A DNA stretch of 64,000 bases, from assembly GCA_964414345.1 (NCBI GenBank), contig CAYPWF010000010.1, forward strand, positions 9,490 to 73,489. The letters run 5' to 3'. A program made the position numbers and the translations under genes. The notes beneath the pieces were generated by a model. The model worked only from the letters and a program-made list of their open reading frames with translations. It made no database searches and was not told where the DNA came from. Positions 43,424-52,174 of this stretch are shown here, piece after piece. The first letter of the stretch is position 1; each line of letters begins with the position of its first letter. Origin of the DNA: Desulfocorpusculum sp964414345 (GTDB lineage: Bacteria; Desulfobacterota; Desulfocorpusculales; Desulfocorpusculum).

Positions 43424-44320
43424 TCAAATCTCCCACTTGAGCTTCTCCAAGGGGGGCTCGGGGGAACTTCTGAGCTCAGGCTCCAACAGCATCCATTTGC
43501 CGCTTAGGCGGGCCCAGACCTCTCCCAAGAGCCGAACATTGTTGGCCTTTGCAAAAAGCACCACCCACTGCTCGTCCAGCCAACCTTCCAAAGAGCCCCG
43601 AAGGCTTTCGGCCACCTCTTTTTCCAGATCTGCCCTGAGCAGAAAACTCCAGTTTTCCGCCTGGGAATTGGGTCTCTTGCTTCGGGCCTCTTCTTCAGAG
43701 GCTATAGTCAGTCTGAGGGCCAAGGGTTCCCTGCGGGCAAGGTTGTCTATGAGAAAAACCTGCCCGGGTCTCAAGGGGCCGTAAACCCCTGCTCTCCAGT
43801 TGAGAAAGGCGGAAAGCGGATCGTCCAAGGGCCTGCCTTGGGGCGGAACATGTTTCCTTTTGGAGCCTTCAGGGCTGAGCTTGTATTCTGTAAAAGCTTC
43901 TCCCTCCTCCTGGAACACCAATACCTTCCTTCGCCAAGATCCCTGGCGGGCTACCTGGTCTGCATGCCACAGGGGCACGAATCTGCCTTTCTTAGGCTCC
44001 CATTGCACAACAGAGGCCAGAAGGTCGGTGCGCTGCAAGGACAGAACCCCCACTATACCCTTAAGCCTGGTCTTCATACCAACAAAATACTTCCTGGAGG
44101 AGCTTACCTTCTGGATCCATATCTGGCCTTCGGCAAAGTCCTCCACAAGGGCGCAACTCGCCTTGTATTCCATGGCCCGGCCCAGCCAGGCTCCCAGATC
44201 TGGGGGCGCTGCGCTTGCTTGGGCTGTCTCAGCCACTGAGGGCCAAAGGCTCTTGAGGATCCCACCGGCCCCCAAGATCTTCAAAATAGTTCCCAGAAAA
44301 GCCCGACGATGAAACCCCAT
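43424..44320 (-). CDS. Exported hypothetical protein with Tat-like signal
   Basis: A 298-residue protein I do not recognise. The N-terminus HRRAFLGTILKILGAGG has a twin-arginine pair followed by a moderately hydrophobic stretch, resembling a Tat signal, with possible cleavage near AQASA. The mature part is rich in Trp, Lys and Glu and has the look of an outer-membrane lipoprotein-sorting (LolA-like) beta fold (VSSSRKYFVGMKTRLKG, VVQWEPKKGRFVPL), but that is only an impression. Repeat fragment R7 lies nine bases upstream of its ATG. Confidence 0.65.
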   Translation of the reverse strand: MGFHRRAFLGTILKILGAGGILKSLWPSVAETAQASAAPPDLGAWLGRAMEYKASCALVEDFAEGQIWIQKVSSSRKYFVGMKTRLKGIVGVLSLQRTDLLASVVQWEPKKGRFVPLWHADQVARQGSWRRKVLVFQEEGEAFTEYKLSPEGSKRKHVPPQGRPLDDPLSAFLNWRAGVYGPLRPGQVFLIDNLARREPLALRLTIASEEEARSKRPNSQAENWSFLLRADLEKEVAESLRGSLEGWLDEQWVVLFAKANNVRLLGEVWARLSGKWMLLEPELRSSPEPPLEKLKWEI

Positions 44321-44328
44321 CAGCCCCC

Positions 44329-44383
44329 CAACCCGGATTCTTCTCCAAAGCCCTTAACCTTGGGGGCTAGGCCCCAAAATCAC
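44329..44383 (+). repeat. Interspersed repeat fragment R7 (left end only, forward)
   Basis: It contains AACCCGGATTCTTCTCC and the CCTTGGGGGCTAGGCCCC hairpin, then similarity stops. It lies between two divergent genes, nine bases from the start codon of the Tat-signal protein. Confidence 0.8.
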
Positions 44384-44482
44384 TTTTTGCCTTGATGCGG
44401 TTGACATTAAGCCGAAATCAGGTAGCCTATGGCCTATGAACCCTGGATTTTCCTGAATCTGTTTTGCTGGAGAAAGCCCCTC

Positions 44483-45025
44483 ATGTTTATCTTTGGTCAT
44501 GCAGGCCTCACTCTAATGGGATACCAAGTTCTTTGGAGAAAGAGGGCAGGCTCCCCTCCCATAGGCATGCCTCAGCTTACAGCCATCCTCTTTTTCAGCC
44601 TTTTGCCTGACCTCTTGGACAAGCCCCTGACCCTCTGGTTTTTCCAGGAGGCCGTCTCCACTCGCTGGGTGGGCCACACCATGGCTTTCTCTTTGATGGT
44701 TTGTGCGGCCGTGTACTTCTTTATCCCTTCCCTGAAAAAATGGGTCTGGGCTTGTCCGGGTCATCTTCTCCTTGACGGGATGTGGAGATCCCCTCACACT
44801 CTGTTTTTTCCCATCCTGGGATGGGAGATGGATCCAGGCTCTGATCCCAGAATTTCCTTTTGGGAGTTCCTCACCTCCAGTATCCACAGGGTGGTAAGTG
44901 AGCCTGAGCTGGTGCTTCCCGAGCTACTGGGGCTTCTGGTCCTATTGTTGGCACTGTTTCGTCTTAAGGCCTTTTTTCCGGGCAGGGCCCGTGTGGCCCA
45001 AAGTCTTCCCCGGCTCCAGCCCTGA
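44483..45025 (+). CDS. Membrane protein of the YdjM/DUF457-like metal-dependent hydrolase type
   Basis: A 180-residue protein with about four membrane helices. FGHAGLTLMGYQVL near the N-terminus, LLPDLLDKPL near residue 40, RWVGHTMAFSL near 60 and PGHLLLDGMWR near 95 give the His/Asp pattern of the YdjM (DUF457) membrane-bound hydrolase family. ATG 44483 has GGAGAAAG upstream; an in-frame ATG at 44429 would add 18 residues. The substrate is unknown. It converges on the flavoprotein gene, 13 bases away. Confidence 0.7.
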   Translation: MFIFGHAGLTLMGYQVLWRKRAGSPPIGMPQLTAILFFSLLPDLLDKPLTLWFFQEAVSTRWVGHTMAFSLMVCAAVYFFIPSLKKWVWACPGHLLLDGMWRSPHTLFFPILGWEMDPGSDPRISFWEFLTSSIHRVVSEPELVLPELLGLLVLLLALFRLKAFFPGRARVAQSLPRLQP

Positions 45026-45038
45026 GAAGGCCGAAAAT

Positions 45039-46964
45039 TCAAACTGCTCTGCCTACGCGGGCTCCGTCCAGGATAGCCTCCTTAATGCTTCTGGGCTCCA
45101 GACAATCCCCTATGCGATACACCTCCAAGCCTGCCGAACAAAGAGGCGCAAAGAGCCTGTCCTCTGGACATGTGCCAAGTGCCAGGACCACGGCCGGCGC
45201 CTCTAGGCTCAAGGGCTCCTGCTCCACCCCCGACAGACAGCTCAGACGTCCCTCCCTGTAACCGGTGATGCGGTGGTTGGTGAGCACCTCAACCCCGTGG
45301 CTCCTCAGGCGCTCCAGGATGAGCTTCCGGGTCATGGCCTCGTATTGGCTCCCCACTCGATCGGTCATCTCCACGATGCTCACCTTGTGACCCCACTCGG
45401 CAAGGTGAAGCGCCACCTCACAGCCTATGGCACCTCCTCCGGCCACAACCACCTTCTCGGGAAGGCTCTCCGGGCTCTCCAGGGCCTCCCTGTAAGTGCA
45501 CACCCCATTGGCCCCCTCTTGGAGGAAGGGAAGACGGACGGGCTTGGCCCCGGTGGCCAGGACCACCACCTCCGGCCTCATCTCCAGGATCTCCTCTGGC
45601 CCCACAACACGGCCCATGCAACAGTCCACTTTGTGGAGAGCCAGCTGACGCTTGTGGAACCTCACGATGTTAAGGAGATCCTTTTTGTGGGAAGGGGTAG
45701 CCCCCAGCAGGATCTGACCCCCTATTTGATCTGAGGCCTCCAGTAACTCCACCCGGTGGCCTCTGCTGGCAGCAACCCATGCTGCCTCGCACCCGGCAGG
45801 CCCTGCCCCCACCACCAACACCTTACGCCTCCTGGAGGCTGGCCTGACGGCCATCTCCTGCTCCCGGCTGAGCTCTGGATTCACAAGGCACTCCACCCTG
45901 CCCTTCTTGAATATGGAATTGATGCAGGTGTTGCAACCAACGCACCTGCGGATCTCCTCCAGCCTTCCCTCCCTGGCCTTTCTGGGAAGCTCCGGATCGG
46001 CCAGCAGGGCCCTTCCCATGCAAACCAGGTCAGCCTTCCCCTCCCTGAGGATCTCCTCTGCCAGCATGGGGCCATTGATCCTGCCCACGCAGATCACGGG
46101 GATGTCCACTGCTTCCTTGATCCTGTGTGCCGAATCCACCAGACAGCCCCTGGGCATGAGCATTGGCTGGGAGATCCACTCCGGGGTTGCGTCGTTTCCG
46201 GCCGAGACCTGCACCGCGTCTATTCCCACCTGCCTGAGCAGCCTCACGATCTGCACGCTCTCCTCCACCGTGAGCCCGCCCGGCACGAACTCCTGGGCGC
46301 TGATCTTGAAGGATATGGGAAAATCAGGGCCTACCCTTCTTCTTACCTCTTGCACCACTTCCACTGCGAAGCGGGCACGGCGCAAGGTGTCTCCGCCGTA
46401 ATCATCTTCCCTTATGTTGGAGAAACCCGAGAGAAACTGGTTTATCAGGTAACCATGGGCCCCGTGGATCTCGATGAGCTCGAAGCCGGCCTCCATGGCC
46501 CTCTGGGCCGCATCTCCGAAGAGCCTCACGATGCGCTGGATCCCTTCACGGTCCAGGACCTCCACATCACCGCGAATGGAGGGACAAGGCAAGGGCGATG
46601 GGGCAAGGGGAGGCCGGCCTATGACCTTGGAGGAGGTCTGCCTGCCTGCATGGTGGATTTGAATCCCGGCCCTGGCTCCCTCCTGCTTTATCACCTTTGC
46701 CAGACTCGCCAACCCAGGTACAAAGGCATCGTCGAAGATGCGCATCTGATGAAAAGAGACTATTCCCTCAGGGGCTATTGCCGAGGCCTCCACCATTACC
46801 ATCCCGGCCCCTCCCCTGGCCCGCTGGCGGTAATATTCCCTGGTTCTCTCTGTTACAGAGCCGTCAGCCTCCACCAGGAAGACCCCCATGGGCGGCATGA
46901 CTATGCGGTTCTTGAGGCTCAGGCCCCTTAGCTCAAAGGGGGAGAAGAGGTGTTCTAGTCTCAT
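45039..46964 (-). CDS. NADH:flavin oxidoreductase / 2,4-dienoyl-CoA reductase-like flavoprotein
   Basis: A 641-residue old-yellow-enzyme fusion. Residues 1-350 form the FMN TIM barrel (HHAGRQT at 104-110, HGAHGYL at 167-173). Cys341, 344, 347 and 359 (CVGCNTC plus one) bind a [4Fe-4S] cluster. From about 380 there is a Rossmann FAD/NAD domain (VVGAGPAGCEAA). Relatives reduce 2,4-dienoyl-CoA, trimethylamine or enoates. ATG 46964 is chosen over TTG 46979. It is the last gene of a run with an ABC transporter and an isomerase-like gene, so it may process the imported compound. Confidence 0.9.
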   Translation of the reverse strand: MRLEHLFSPFELRGLSLKNRIVMPPMGVFLVEADGSVTERTREYYRQRARGGAGMVMVEASAIAPEGIVSFHQMRIFDDAFVPGLASLAKVIKQEGARAGIQIHHAGRQTSSKVIGRPPLAPSPLPCPSIRGDVEVLDREGIQRIVRLFGDAAQRAMEAGFELIEIHGAHGYLINQFLSGFSNIREDDYGGDTLRRARFAVEVVQEVRRRVGPDFPISFKISAQEFVPGGLTVEESVQIVRLLRQVGIDAVQVSAGNDATPEWISQPMLMPRGCLVDSAHRIKEAVDIPVICVGRINGPMLAEEILREGKADLVCMGRALLADPELPRKAREGRLEEIRRCVGCNTCINSIFKKGRVECLVNPELSREQEMAVRPASRRRKVLVVGAGPAGCEAAWVAASRGHRVELLEASDQIGGQILLGATPSHKKDLLNIVRFHKRQLALHKVDCCMGRVVGPEEILEMRPEVVVLATGAKPVRLPFLQEGANGVCTYREALESPESLPEKVVVAGGGAIGCEVALHLAEWGHKVSIVEMTDRVGSQYEAMTRKLILERLRSHGVEVLTNHRITGYREGRLSCLSGVEQEPLSLEAPAVVLALGTCPEDRLFAPLCSAGLEVYRIGDCLEPRSIKEAILDGARVGRAV

Positions 46965-47067
46965 GGACCAACTCTCCAAGGCGTGGAATCGGTTCCCGAA
47001 TAAGACATTTGTAACTCCCCGGCTGGGTCATGTCAAACTGGGGGGTAACTCCTTCAAACTGAATGGC

Positions 47068-47877
47068 TCAGCCAGGGCTCTGAGCAGGGCCGCACCACAT
47101 CTGCTGGAACTTCTGGCGGCTTATTCTCAAATAGTCCCTGTCAGGGGAGAAGACCTCGAAGGTGGCCCAGCCTTGGTAATCACATGCCTTGAGGGCCTCC
47201 ACGACCTTGGCGTAAGGAACCCTGCCTGCCCCAATAGGCAGGTGCTCGTCCCTTTCCCCCCAGTTGTCGCTTAGATGAAGATGCAGGATGCGCTCAGCAT
47301 AACCGTTTAGAAATTCCTGCACCCTCTGAAGGCCTCCGCCTATAAAGGCATGTGCCACATCCAGTGTGATTCCCAGGCTCGGGAATCTCTCCATTACGGG
47401 GGCGAAGTCCTTTGCTGTTACAAGCCAGCCGCCTCTGGGGAACATGTTCTCCAGGCCCACCGGAAGCCCCAGGCTTGCGGCCTCCTTGAGCAATGTATCG
47501 AGGCTCTCGAGGGCCGCTTGAGTGCTCAAATCCTTTGCCAAGTTACCCAACCCCAAGAAGCTTCCCGGGTGCATCACCACACAATGAGCCTCAAGATAAG
47601 AGGCCAGTCTCAGCCCTTCCAAGCACTCCTCCAGGGAGGCTTTTCTTATGCGCGGGGTCAAATCAGCCGGCCATACAAAGGTGGGGAGGTGGGCCACCAA
47701 ACCCAGGGAGCACTCCTTCAAAAGCCCCAATATTCGTTCCCTGTGCTCCCAAATAAGGGCAGGCAGGCCCTTGGGAGCATCCATGGCCAACTCCAAGAAA
47801 TCAAATCCCAAGGAGCTAAAGGCCTGGATCTCCTCCTCCAGGTCTCTTAGGGGGAAGTTCATGGCTCCGTAAAACAA
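47068..47877 (-). CDS. Sugar phosphate isomerase/epimerase-like TIM-barrel protein
   Basis: A 269-residue AP-endonuclease-2/xylose-isomerase-like barrel. Characteristic are FDFLELAMD near residue 30, VVMHPGSF near 100, GLENMFPRGG near 141 with a metal-binding Glu, LDVAHAFIGGG near 175 and HLHLSDNWGERDEHLPIG near 202. The metal ligands of the family (Glu, Asp/His, His, Glu) are present, so it is probably an active metal-dependent isomerase or related enzyme of unknown substrate. TTG 47877 begins two bases after the ABC ATPase stop. Confidence 0.85.
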   Translation of the reverse strand: MFYGAMNFPLRDLEEEIQAFSSLGFDFLELAMDAPKGLPALIWEHRERILGLLKECSLGLVAHLPTFVWPADLTPRIRKASLEECLEGLRLASYLEAHCVVMHPGSFLGLGNLAKDLSTQAALESLDTLLKEAASLGLPVGLENMFPRGGWLVTAKDFAPVMERFPSLGITLDVAHAFIGGGLQRVQEFLNGYAERILHLHLSDNWGERDEHLPIGAGRVPYAKVVEALKACDYQGWATFEVFSPDRDYLRISRQKFQQMWCGPAQSPG

Positions 47878-47879
47878 GC

Positions 47880-48692
47880 TCAGTCCTCCTGGGTTCGAGG
47901 CTCCATCATGGAAGAGCTCAGGGCCCTTATGGATTCCTCCCGGATGAGGCGGGAGACCTCGGTCTTTATTCTCAGGAACTCCGGGGATCCCTTGACCTGG
48001 TAATCCCTGGGACGGGAAAGGGGAACCTCCAGCACTGCCTTTATCCTTCCGGGGCGTGCTGTCATGACAAAGATCCGGTCCGAAAGGAAGACCGCCTCTT
48101 CCACGTCATGGGTCACAAAAAGGATGGTCTTGTGAAGTTCTTCCCAAATCTGCAAGAGAAGCTCCTGCATGAGGGAACGGGTCTGGGTGTCCAAAGCCCC
48201 GAAAGGTTCATCCAAGAGCAAGATGTTGGGATCATTGGCCAGGGCCCTGGCAATTGCCACCCTCTGTTTCATTCCCCCAGAGAGGCTTCTGGGATAAGCA
48301 CGCTCGAATCCTGAGAGTCCTATTTTCTGGACGAATCCTCTAGCCACCGCCTCGCAATCGCTTTTTTCGCGGCCCGAGAGTCGAAGCCCAAACTGGATGT
48401 TCTCCATCACCGTAAGCCAGGGGAAAAGAGTGTAATTCTGGAACACCATGCCGCGGTCTTTTCCAGGGCCCTCTATGATCCGGCCGTCTAGGGTGGCACT
48501 CCCTGCACTGGGTCTTGAAAGACCGGCCAGGATCCTAAGCAGAGTGGACTTCCCGCATCCCGAAGGTCCCAAGATGGTGGCAAACTCCTGGTCTCGGATC
48601 TCCATCTGGATCCCCTCCAGAGCCGTGACCTCTGCCCCGTGGGAGCGGAAGCTCTTGGAGAGCCCCTCCACCCTCAATCTCACCGAATTCAT
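47880..48692 (-). CDS. ABC transporter ATP-binding protein (NitT/TauT type)
   Basis: A 270-residue ATPase similar to SsuB/TauB. Walker A GPSGCGKST is at 42-50, the Q loop and LFPWLTVMENI follow, the signature LSGGMKQRVAIARAL is near 138-152 and Walker B ILLLDEPFGALD near 159-170. ATG 48692 overlaps the permease stop (ATGA); the reading from 48725 adds 11 residues without need. It drives the permease encoded upstream. Confidence 0.94.
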   Translation of the reverse strand: MNSVRLRVEGLSKSFRSHGAEVTALEGIQMEIRDQEFATILGPSGCGKSTLLRILAGLSRPSAGSATLDGRIIEGPGKDRGMVFQNYTLFPWLTVMENIQFGLRLSGREKSDCEAVARGFVQKIGLSGFERAYPRSLSGGMKQRVAIARALANDPNILLLDEPFGALDTQTRSLMQELLLQIWEELHKTILFVTHDVEEAVFLSDRIFVMTARPGRIKAVLEVPLSRPRDYQVKGSPEFLRIKTEVSRLIREESIRALSSSMMEPRTQED

Positions 48693-49477
48693 TCTGTCCA
48701 AGGGAAGAGTTTCCTTTGCAACCATTTGAAGCCCAGGTCCGTGAGCAGACCCAGCATCCCGATGGTGATGATGGAAAAGATTATGTTGCCTGTCTGAAGC
48801 AACCTCTGGGAATTCAGTATCCTATAGCCCAGACCTGCCTCGGAGGCCACCAGCTCAGCCACTATTATGTAAGTCCAGGCCCATCCCATTATTATTCTTA
48901 AGGTATCCAGGATGCCGGGCATGCTGGCGGGAAGCAATACCTTTAGGATGACCTGAAATCTGCTTGCCCCCAATGTATAGGCTGTCTCCAATATCTCCAT
49001 AGGGACCGCCCTGGCCACCACCGTAACCATAAGGGCCAGTTGAAAGAAGCTCCCCACAAAGATGATGGCCACCTTCTCCAGATCCCCAATGCCCAACCAA
49101 AGGATGAAAAGCGGGATGAAAGCCGATGCAGGCATGTAACGCACAAAGCCCACCAGGGGTTCGAAAAAAGCCTCAGCCGCCCTGAAGGTCCCCATTAGCA
49201 GACCCAAAGGAACCCCGAGGAGGGATGCCACCAGGAAGCCCAAAAGTATTCTATAAGTACTGGCCCAGATGTCGGCCAAAAAGTCCAGTTCCGCAAACAG
49301 TTCGTACCCTGCACGCAGGACTTGGTCTGGCCTGGGAAGGAAAAAGGGTTGAATAAGGCCCAGGGAAGTTACTACCCACCAGAGGAAAAGAACCGCGGCG
49401 AACCCCCCAAGACCCAGACAGATCTGGAAACTCCTGGGAATAGGTGCCCTGGGGGTGAGGATTGATCTCCAGTCCAT
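48689..49477 (-). CDS. ABC transporter permease (NitT/TauT type)
   Basis: A 262-residue, six-helix inner-membrane permease of the SsuC/TauC family. The EAA-type loop METAYTLGASRFQVILKVLLP is recognisable in part (TLGASRFQVILKVLLP near 170-185), followed by GWAWTYIIVAELVASEAGLG. It overlaps the ATPase gene by four bases. Confidence 0.93.
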   Translation of the reverse strand: MDWRSILTPRAPIPRSFQICLGLGGFAAVLFLWWVVTSLGLIQPFFLPRPDQVLRAGYELFAELDFLADIWASTYRILLGFLVASLLGVPLGLLMGTFRAAEAFFEPLVGFVRYMPASAFIPLFILWLGIGDLEKVAIIFVGSFFQLALMVTVVARAVPMEILETAYTLGASRFQVILKVLLPASMPGILDTLRIIMGWAWTYIIVAELVASEAGLGYRILNSQRLLQTGNIIFSIITIGMLGLLTDLGFKWLQRKLFPWTE

Positions 49478-49574
49478 GATACTCGAGTTTGCAAACCAGC
49501 TCTCGTTCGGTTCCCTGCGCGATCTCCAGAGAAACAGACAGGGGGCCAGGTCTTGCCGGGCCCCCTCGCAGGCT

Positions 49575-50543
49575 TCACTTGATGAAGGAACCGTCTATCA
49601 CGCTTTTAGGATCCACCCGCTTGGGGATCTGCTTGGTTTCCATCCAGAGATCCAGGGCCCTTTCCACCACTTTGTACAACTCTCCGGGCTTATCCCCTGT
49701 TCCGAAATAGGCCTTGTTCTCAGCCAGGCCGTAGAAGCGCACTCCCTCTATGTGTTTCTTGTAAAGCTCCGGGGTATCCTTTGTGAACTTGGCCATTATG
49801 GCGTTGGCGTCATCCGGGTTTTTCTTGTGGTATTCCAGGGCCTCGAACCATGCTGCCACTATCTTGCTGACAGCATCCTTGTTCTTTTCTATGAAGTCCG
49901 GCCTGAAAGCCAGGGCGTCCACTATGACACCGGGGGTCTTACGGCTGTCCAGGAGCACATGCCCTTTGCCCTCCCCCGCTGCCCTGGAGAGATGAGGCTC
50001 CCAGGTTATGGCTGCGTCCACTTTGCCGGCCACAAAAGCAGAGGCCGCATCCCCGGCCGTCATGTCTATCATATTGATATCCGATAGTTTCATGTTGTGC
50101 TGGGTAAGTACATAGTTGGTCCAAAAAAGCGTGGCCCCACCCTTGTGCCCGGCCACGTTCTTGCCCTTTAGGTCCTCCACTTTTTTTATGGACTGAACAG
50201 CCACTATCCCGTCCCCGCCATAGGAATCATCCAGAGCCAGGACCATTTTTACAGGGATGTCATTGGCCGCAGTTATGACATGGGCGTCCGCAGTGGTGCA
50301 CATGCCCTGGATGTGCCCGGCAGCCAAAGCCGCCCTTCTGTCGGCCACTTTCTCGATTATTTTCACTTCCACATCCAGCCCCCTGGCTTTGAAAAAGCCC
50401 TTTTCCTGAGCCAAATAAAGGGGAGCGTAACCTATCCAATTGGACATGCCTATCAAGATCTTCTCCGCCGCCGGTGCACTTGCGGGAAGCACCACCGCGC
50501 ACATGGCCGCCACCAAAAGCCATATTCCCAGCTTTTGCCTCAT
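49575..50543 (-). CDS. ABC transporter substrate-binding protein (NitT/TauT type)
   Basis: A 322-residue periplasmic protein with a Sec signal (residues 1-25, cleavage near PASAPA). IGYAPLYLAQEKGFFKARGL near 36-55 and GKVDAAITWEPHLSRA near 175-190 are the SsuA/TauA family motifs. Substrates of relatives include sulfonates, nitrate, thiamine precursors and aromatic acids, and cannot be chosen here. It is the first gene of the transporter operon, 97 bases before the permease. Confidence 0.93.
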   Translation of the reverse strand: MRQKLGIWLLVAAMCAVVLPASAPAAEKILIGMSNWIGYAPLYLAQEKGFFKARGLDVEVKIIEKVADRRAALAAGHIQGMCTTADAHVITAANDIPVKMVLALDDSYGGDGIVAVQSIKKVEDLKGKNVAGHKGGATLFWTNYVLTQHNMKLSDINMIDMTAGDAASAFVAGKVDAAITWEPHLSRAAGEGKGHVLLDSRKTPGVIVDALAFRPDFIEKNKDAVSKIVAAWFEALEYHKKNPDDANAIMAKFTKDTPELYKKHIEGVRFYGLAENKAYFGTGDKPGELYKVVERALDLWMETKQIPKRVDPKSVIDGSFIK

Positions 50544-50635
50544 GGTCCCCTCCTGATCTTTGGTTTTTGGAAGTCTCGAATTTCTTTGGAGACAATCACA
50601 GGAGTCTGTATGCTACATTTCCTAGAGCCCTCGTG

Positions 50636-52009
50636 TCAAGAAGCGCGCCTTAGTTTGAAGGCCGAAAACCCGTCCATTCCGTGCTTATGGGGAAAGGTGC
50701 GCAGGAATCCATCCGGGCCCACCAAAGCTGCGGCCTCCAAAGGCAGCCCTTGGGCAGAGACCAGCAGTTCCAAGCCCAAGCCTTTTCCCAGAATGGCTTC
50801 CCTTACTGCTTCTGTTTCCTCCTGGGTGTGGGTGCAGACGCTGTAGAGCAATATCCCGCCAGGGGCCAAAAGAAGGGCCATATTTTCCAACATCCGGATC
50901 TGGATTTTGGACATACGGGAGATGTCTTGGGGAGTTCGCCTCCATTTGGCATCAGGATTCCTTCTCAGAACACCCAGGCCTGAACACGGGGCGTCCAGGA
51001 GAATACGCTGAAAAGGACCCCTGGGGAGACTGGAGGGATCCAAGAGATCGGTTTTCTGGATGGTTACACAGCTGATGCCCAGCCGCCTGCACTCCTGAGA
51101 CAAGAGATGGAGCCTGGATTTGTGGATATCCAGGGCCAGGATCCTTCCTTTGTTTCCCAGGAGTTGAGCCATGTGAGCGGTTTTGCCGCCCGGGGCCGCA
51201 CATGCATCCAGCACAGTCTGGTCTTCCTGGAGCTCCAGCCAGTGGGAGATGAGCTGAGAGGCCTCATCCTGCACTTGGAACCAGCCGCGTCGAAAAGGCC
51301 CTAGGCTGCTCAAAGGTGTTTGAATTTTTCCAACCTGTACAGCCTCGGGGCTGAACTTGGTGGGGAAAACCTCCAAACCTTCTTGCTCAAGAGCTTTCAT
51401 CAATCCATCACGGCTGATCTTAAGGGTGTTGGTCCTCAGGGTAATGGGCGGCACCTGATTGTTGGCAAGACAAAGCGCCCTTGCTTCGCTTGAGCCCCAT
51501 TGCTGAATCCATTTCTCAACCATCCAAAGGGGGTGGGATGTTTCCATGGCTATACGCTCTGAATCAGGCAAAGCGGAATCCACCTGAAGCAGAGAGCGGC
51601 CCTTTTCGGCCAGGGCTCGAAGCACCCCATTGACGAAGCCTGCGGCATAGCCCAAACCCAACTCCCTCACCAGCTCCACGGTTTCGTTGACTGCTGCGGG
51701 GACCGGGATCCGCTCCAGGAAGAGGATCTGATATGCACCCATGCGAAGGGCTGAGAGAAGTTTGCCGGGGATCCTGGACAAGGGGCGGGAACTCACCCGG
51801 CTTAAAGCCATGTCCAGGCTTGCCTGCCACCTAAGGGTGCCCATTACCAACTCTTGGGCAAGAGCTTTGTCTTGGCGTGCAAGTGTGGGATCCCTCTCGA
51901 GTCTGGCAGAAAGGAGCAGATCAGGGTAAGCCTCTTGGCGTTGGGTGCGCCAAAGCACTTCCCAGGCCAAGCGCCTGGCTCCTCCATATTTTCTCCTGCT
52001 TTCATCCAT
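50636..52009 (-). CDS. rsmB: 16S rRNA m5C967 methyltransferase RsmB
   Basis: A 457-residue protein with an N-terminal NusB-like RNA-binding domain (about 10-140) and a C-terminal SAM-dependent methyltransferase. DACAAPGGKTAHMAQLL near 262-278 is the SAM motif, and DAPCSGLGVLRRNPD near 327-341 carries a catalytic-region cysteine. A second catalytic cysteine lies in LLYSVCTHTQEE near 390. It lies 165 bases downstream of fmt on the same strand, as in many def-fmt-rsmB loci. Confidence 0.95.
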   Translation of the reverse strand: MDESRRKYGGARRLAWEVLWRTQRQEAYPDLLLSARLERDPTLARQDKALAQELVMGTLRWQASLDMALSRVSSRPLSRIPGKLLSALRMGAYQILFLERIPVPAAVNETVELVRELGLGYAAGFVNGVLRALAEKGRSLLQVDSALPDSERIAMETSHPLWMVEKWIQQWGSSEARALCLANNQVPPITLRTNTLKISRDGLMKALEQEGLEVFPTKFSPEAVQVGKIQTPLSSLGPFRRGWFQVQDEASQLISHWLELQEDQTVLDACAAPGGKTAHMAQLLGNKGRILALDIHKSRLHLLSQECRRLGISCVTIQKTDLLDPSSLPRGPFQRILLDAPCSGLGVLRRNPDAKWRRTPQDISRMSKIQIRMLENMALLLAPGGILLYSVCTHTQEETEAVREAILGKGLGLELLVSAQGLPLEAAALVGPDGFLRTFPHKHGMDGFSAFKLRRAS

Positions 52010-52174
52010 GGGCTTCCATAGCCTTTAGGCCCACAAGATCTCCTTCTGAATTACTGGGCCTCAGATCCAAAGCCCAACCAGCCTTTGGGAGGATCCGTGC
52101 GAGGGGTTTGTGGCTGGAGAAGGGACCAGGCCTGCCGGGAGTTTGCGACCCATTAAAGGGACTTCAGGACTGGC

